Shown: positions 60,130-64,000 of the stretch, piece by piece
Position numbering within the stretch: position 1 is the stretch's first letter
Layout of the letters: every line of letters starts with the position of its first letter
NCBI GenBank assembly: GCA_963693305.1
Contig: OY855906.1
Span: forward strand, 20,053,661-20,117,660
Length of the DNA stretch: 64,000 nucleotides
Source of the DNA: Meandrina meandrites
Lineage: Eukaryota > Cnidaria > Anthozoa > Scleractinia > Meandrinidae
Direction: 5' to 3'
Made by a program: the position numbers and the translations under genes
Notes under the pieces: model-generated
Told to the model about the DNA's origin: nothing
Database searches by the model: none
What the model saw: the letters and a program-made list of their open reading frames with translations, nothing else

Positions 60130-60690
60130 GCTCATTGTAAGCAATAAGTCTGACATGAAATGAAGCTACCCTGATGTAGATCACCAGTTTGATGTAAATA
60201 AAAAGGGTCACTAATAAACTAACAAAAAAGGTAAAGAACGACTGTGAATGTTTTTCTTGGATTAAGTAAGTGTTCGACCCTACCTGGTGGTGTGCGGACA
60301 CATGGAAATTGGGAAATGTCCACGACTCTACCAATATTCACAATGGAACAGTGCAGATCTTTATCTTGCATAACACCCAACCATCACCAAAAATATGGCT
60401 CACCAGCAGAGGTACCCAAAAATGGTATTTGACAAGAACCTGCCAAAAGACACACTAATCTTTGGAAGTAAGCATCTAGATGAAATACGTCCACAAAAAG
60501 GAGCCATTTGGTGTAAGGGCTTAGTTACTTGGACACAGCTAGCAGCTGTTGACCACCAGAGCAAAAACACCAGCAGAAACTATGCCACTACCTTGAAGGG
60601 AGAAAATGAGGAAGAGCTTTGTTACAAGGTAGCCTTCCCCAAACATAAGAACTGGATCCCAAAACCATAAATGGACAAGGCAAGAAAGGA
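60130..60690. other. No confident gene
   Basis: A forward frame at 60395-60670 lacks a recognised domain and may be a transposon relic. Confidence 0.4.
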
Positions 60691-60779
60691 TAATGAGTTG
60701 TCTCTCATACCAATTGCCTGCTCCCTGGAATTGTATGGTGACTCCAAAGTTGTTGGTATCATTCTCAATCGAGAACACT

Positions 60780-60915
60780 GACGTTCTTTCTAGACAACTG
60801 GCAAGATATCTGCAGGCAATTGCTGCCTGGTGCTGTGTAAACAGTCTGCTCATCAATCCCAACAAGACCAAATTGCTGCCGTTGGGCATGCATCAGATGC
60901 TGAATAGATAAATCG
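60780..60915 (+). pseudogene. Short LINE reverse transcriptase fragment
   Basis: Reads LARYLQAIAAWCCVNSLLIN and PNKTKLLPLG, the region after the RT YADD box in non-LTR elements. Confidence 0.55.
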
Positions 60916-62000
60916 GTAAGAAGCAACTCTAAAAAGAAAATAAACTGCACATAGTTCAGAATTTTTCGCCTGCATTTTAACTGGCACCCGCAAGCATCCC
61001 CAATATTACAGCAGCTATTGGCTCTTGTTGTAATGGTCCTGCACACAATCCACACAAAGTTTATTCACTGCCTTCATTAATTTGTCTACTTTACTACCTC
61101 ACAAATCGATCTGGCTTCACAACTGATGCCATCCCAAATTTCGTTCTTAAAGACAGTCACTTGGGGTCAGTATCAACAATATTTATGGTGACTTTTATGC
61201 CAATTTACAGAGATGTGTAAGCTTTTTGTCCTTTCCTGAATTCAGATAAGGGGCCTTTCCAGATGACAAAAAAAGCTACTCGCACACGTTTTCATGGCTG
61301 TGACTACAAGTGGGATGGGGATGTGGGGATTGGGATGCAAGAGCATGAGGACCCAAGACTTGGGGACAGGGACATGGGGTACACAACATCAGGGACGTAG
61401 GGAAACCTTTTTTAACAAACTTATTTTATATAGGTTTTGTTTATGTTTTGCATAAACCCTCACGTGTTTACTTGATTAGCAGCAGAAAAATTATTTGATT
61501 TCAATAGTACATACACAACAGCTAAGAACCTTTTTTAAGATCCATTATGTGCATTACAAAAACAAACAAACCCAACATTAATTGTAAATTAAACCCAAGA
61601 TTCCTATAAAGTAAAAGCACAGACATCAAGATGAAGGTGAGGTGGTTTAAAGCTTTTTTTTTAAATCAAGTTGTTTCTGTGACTTTGTTAGCAGGGTTTG
61701 AGCTGAGTGTCAAACCCTGCATTACAGACATTCTACATTTTTTGTTTGGACATTACACTGTGAAACACTTTTCATGCAGAAAGGTTTTGGTAAATATTTC
61801 TATTTGTTTATGGACTTGTGGTCATTAAAAGTATAACAGTTTTGGAAATGAAGCTCAAATTCTTAATACCTGAACTTAACTTTCCTGCTCAGCAGGTGAA
61901 TGCGAACTTAAGGTCTGTGGACAGTCCATATGTTATTCAGTCTCATTGAGCATGCAGTTCCTGCTTTCTGTTGCTTGTCCCTGTCGCTGTGTACATTTCT
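60916..62000. other. No confident gene
   Basis: Short frames only, including G-rich sequence around 61310-61390 with GGGATGTGGGGAT-type motifs. Confidence 0.5.
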
Positions 62001-62019
62001 AGCTTTGTCATATAATTAT

Positions 62020-62800
62020 GGCAAAGTATGAAAAAGTGCTAAATTACAGAAGACTCAACGATTATCCTGTGAAGTATGAAGGATAGCTGGAGAAAGCAAA
62101 TAGCATAGAAGGCAAGAGAGAAACAAAAAAGGGAAAGAATAAGAAAGTACAGGTGCTCAAAGAGAACAGAAGAGAAAAGAAAGGTGACCAAACCCACAGG
62201 GAAGCTTGAGAAAGAAGAACGTCGTTTCACGACTACTCAAGTACCTGGCAAAGCTGGTAGTATATTGAAGCTAGTACTACCACACAGTCCAAGAAAGAGA
62301 AAAGCAGCAGTCATGAAATTACCTGAGTCAGAGAAACAATTCCAGGCTAAAAAATGCAATTGCTTAAACTGATTACACACTGAGATGATCATTTCAACAT
62401 TTATCCATTCTTGATTGCTTTATATATTGCTTTATATGCAGGCAAGATTCTGAGAGTTGCATGTTTGGGCAGTGTAGCGAATGCCCTGAATTACTGAGTC
62501 TGTCTGTGGAAGATATGAGCTTGATGGTCACTTGGTATCAGTGGGAGAGGGTTGTGCAGAAGACCACAGGAAAGAGAGAAAGATGCATTGGCTCTGCTTC
62601 AAGAGAAGCTGCCATTCTTTTTAGGTGTGTTTACATCAACAGACAACAAACAAAATACTTCAACAGTAAACTTGAAGACCTTCAGGGAGATCAACAGCAG
62701 TGGCAGTTGAAGTTGAAAAATTATACAAGCCAACACAAGGATGAGACAACATACCAGTGTTCTCTGTATGCCCTGGCAAACACTAGTGACCGGTGAAAGT
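62020..62800 (+). pseudogene. Transposon-like gene fragment, unknown family
   Basis: A Lys/Glu-rich forward region, then a 111-codon frame (62461-62796) with CSECPELLSLSVEDMSLMVT and YINRQQTKYFNSKLEDLQ. It resembles proteins from repeated cnidarian transposon-like loci, but I cannot name the family. Confidence 0.35.
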
Positions 62801-63712
62801 TGCCGTCTAGTATCCTGGGTGTGCCAGCTACTCTTGAGATAAATAACATTTTTTCAAGATAAAAATTAAATCAAAGGGCCCTATGAGGCCACGACTGTTT
62901 TTTTAAGCGATGACGTCATCGTTTAATGTGTTCGTGCGAGTTCTTGTCGCTTTTATTTAACAAGCGACGAATTAAATCGTCGAAGTCGAACGTGCATCAC
63001 TTGTAAAGATCTATACGGATTTACGTTGTTTTTCATTTTGTTCTGCATTGGTTGTTAAAGAAGCAAGCTCCAAGCAGACAAATTCAAGTTTGCGTGTTTT
63101 CGTGCTAGCGTGTGTACACTCTTTTCCCTGTACAGCGTGTACGATTGACATTCAATTTCCGGAATGTGTTTTGATAGTGCCATGAGCATGATAAGTTTGA
63201 TCTTGCATTCTTTGATTGCTGTGAAGATTAAGCGTTGCATAAAATTTATTTTGAAATCGGCTAGGTTGACCTTTGTCGTGTGACACTGATAATCTTCTGT
63301 CAGCTGGCAATTACTTAAACTTCGCTTTCAATTTCGCTTTCACCGTCACATGCAAACTTAAGAAAATTCTGTTGATTTTTCTATAGGGCAGAAACAACAT
63401 ACACCTGATTTAAGGTAAAATAATAATCAAATATGTTCACAATCGATTTTCAAATTATCATCACATACCCATCAAAACAAAACCATCAGCGCCTAAAGTA
63501 CAATGGTCTGTCATCGGTCTAAATAAACCACAACGTCAAACTGAGAGTAGCGTTCGCTGAGAGTACTTTTGTTTACATCTGATTGACTGAAGGAATAAAG
63601 GAAGGATGGCTTCAACTCGCCACTAAATCCGTAACTCCCGTTTTGCATACGCAAAAACAGTCGTAAAATTACATTACTACAGCTACGGACTTCCTAAACA
63701 CCCTGGACCATG
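62801..63712. other. Non-coding stretch
   Basis: No supported gene or RNA seen. Confidence 0.5.
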
Positions 63713-64000
63713 CCCATCCCTCTGTCAGCTTCACAAATTGAGACTAAAGTTTACGTGAAGCCTACTAATACTGGTTTACTTGTCCACTACAAGAGTCACG
63801 TTGACAACCGGTACAAACGGAGCCTATTAACAACTATGCTCGATCACGCGTACCGTTTGTCCTCTTCATGGCCTTACTTTTCGGAGGAGTGTGAGCGCCT
63901 TAAGTCTTTATTTTCACGTCTGGACTACCCTCATCACCTTATCAACTCCACCATTAATACCTTTGTTAACTTGAGAGTTTCGGAGCAGCAGCCATTGCAG
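63713..64000 (+). pseudogene. Penelope-like element reverse transcriptase, partial at the window end
   Basis: An open frame reading VYVKPTNTGLLVHYKSHVDN, then YKRSLLTTMLDHAYRLSS and LKSLFSRLDYPHHLI, typical of the region after the RT core in Penelope-like elements. It runs off the window end, so completeness is unknown. Confidence 0.6.

Overview
The window looks like nuclear DNA of an invertebrate animal, most plausibly a cnidarian such as a coral or sea anemone. That is an inference from an AT-rich background packed with decayed transposons of metazoan type (BEL/Pao, CR1/L2-like LINE, Penelope-like, hAT, piggyBac, DDE_Tnp_4 with YqaJ, Mutator-like and a tRNA-derived SINE) and no convincing ordinary host gene.

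The main content is two related integrated virus-like elements of the Polinton/Maverick (adintovirus-like) kind. Element 1 spans 6032-21557 (15.5 kb) and element 2 spans 42047-57703 (15.7 kb). Each has terminal inverted repeats (TIRs) starting 5'-AGTAG and a perfect 5-bp target duplication (GACCA and GCTAA respectively). Gene order is the same in both: protein-primed type family B DNA polymerase (+), retroviral-type integrase (-), a probable major capsid protein (+), an A32-like packaging ATPase, a 166-aa protein, a PD-(D/E)XK-like nuclease, one or two small paralogous proteins, a PPxY membrane protein, a fibre-like protein, a run of small membrane proteins, a 538-541 aa conserved protein with a C-terminal membrane anchor, and on the minus strand a Cys/His-repeat protein. 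The TIRs reach into the coding regions, so the polymerase and the Cys/His-repeat protein share one SAP/Rho-N-like N-terminus.

The genes look virion-oriented: capsid, packaging motor, fibre, many membrane proteins, and short linear motifs (PPxY, NPF, NPxY, acidic dileucine) that in other proteins recruit animal endocytic or ESCRT machinery. Nearly every start codon has a TTTAAA(G/A)-like box 18-27 nt upstream, and many intergenic gaps hold perfect hairpins; both suggest the elements' own transcription signals. The copies are damaged in different places. Element 1 lost about 193 bp where polymerase and integrase converge, and has nonsense mutations in two small genes. Element 2 has an 8-bp deletion in the polymerase just before motif A.

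Both elements landed inside older transposon coding sequence: element 1 in a ZNF862-like hAT gene, element 2 in a Mutator-like transposase exon. Other flanking DNA includes a YqaJ/SWIM plus DDE_Tnp_4 transposon broken by a 2.0-kb TIR element with subterminal repeats, a 1.6-kb TIR element with possible TA target duplication, and a shared 0.35-kb dispersed repeat.
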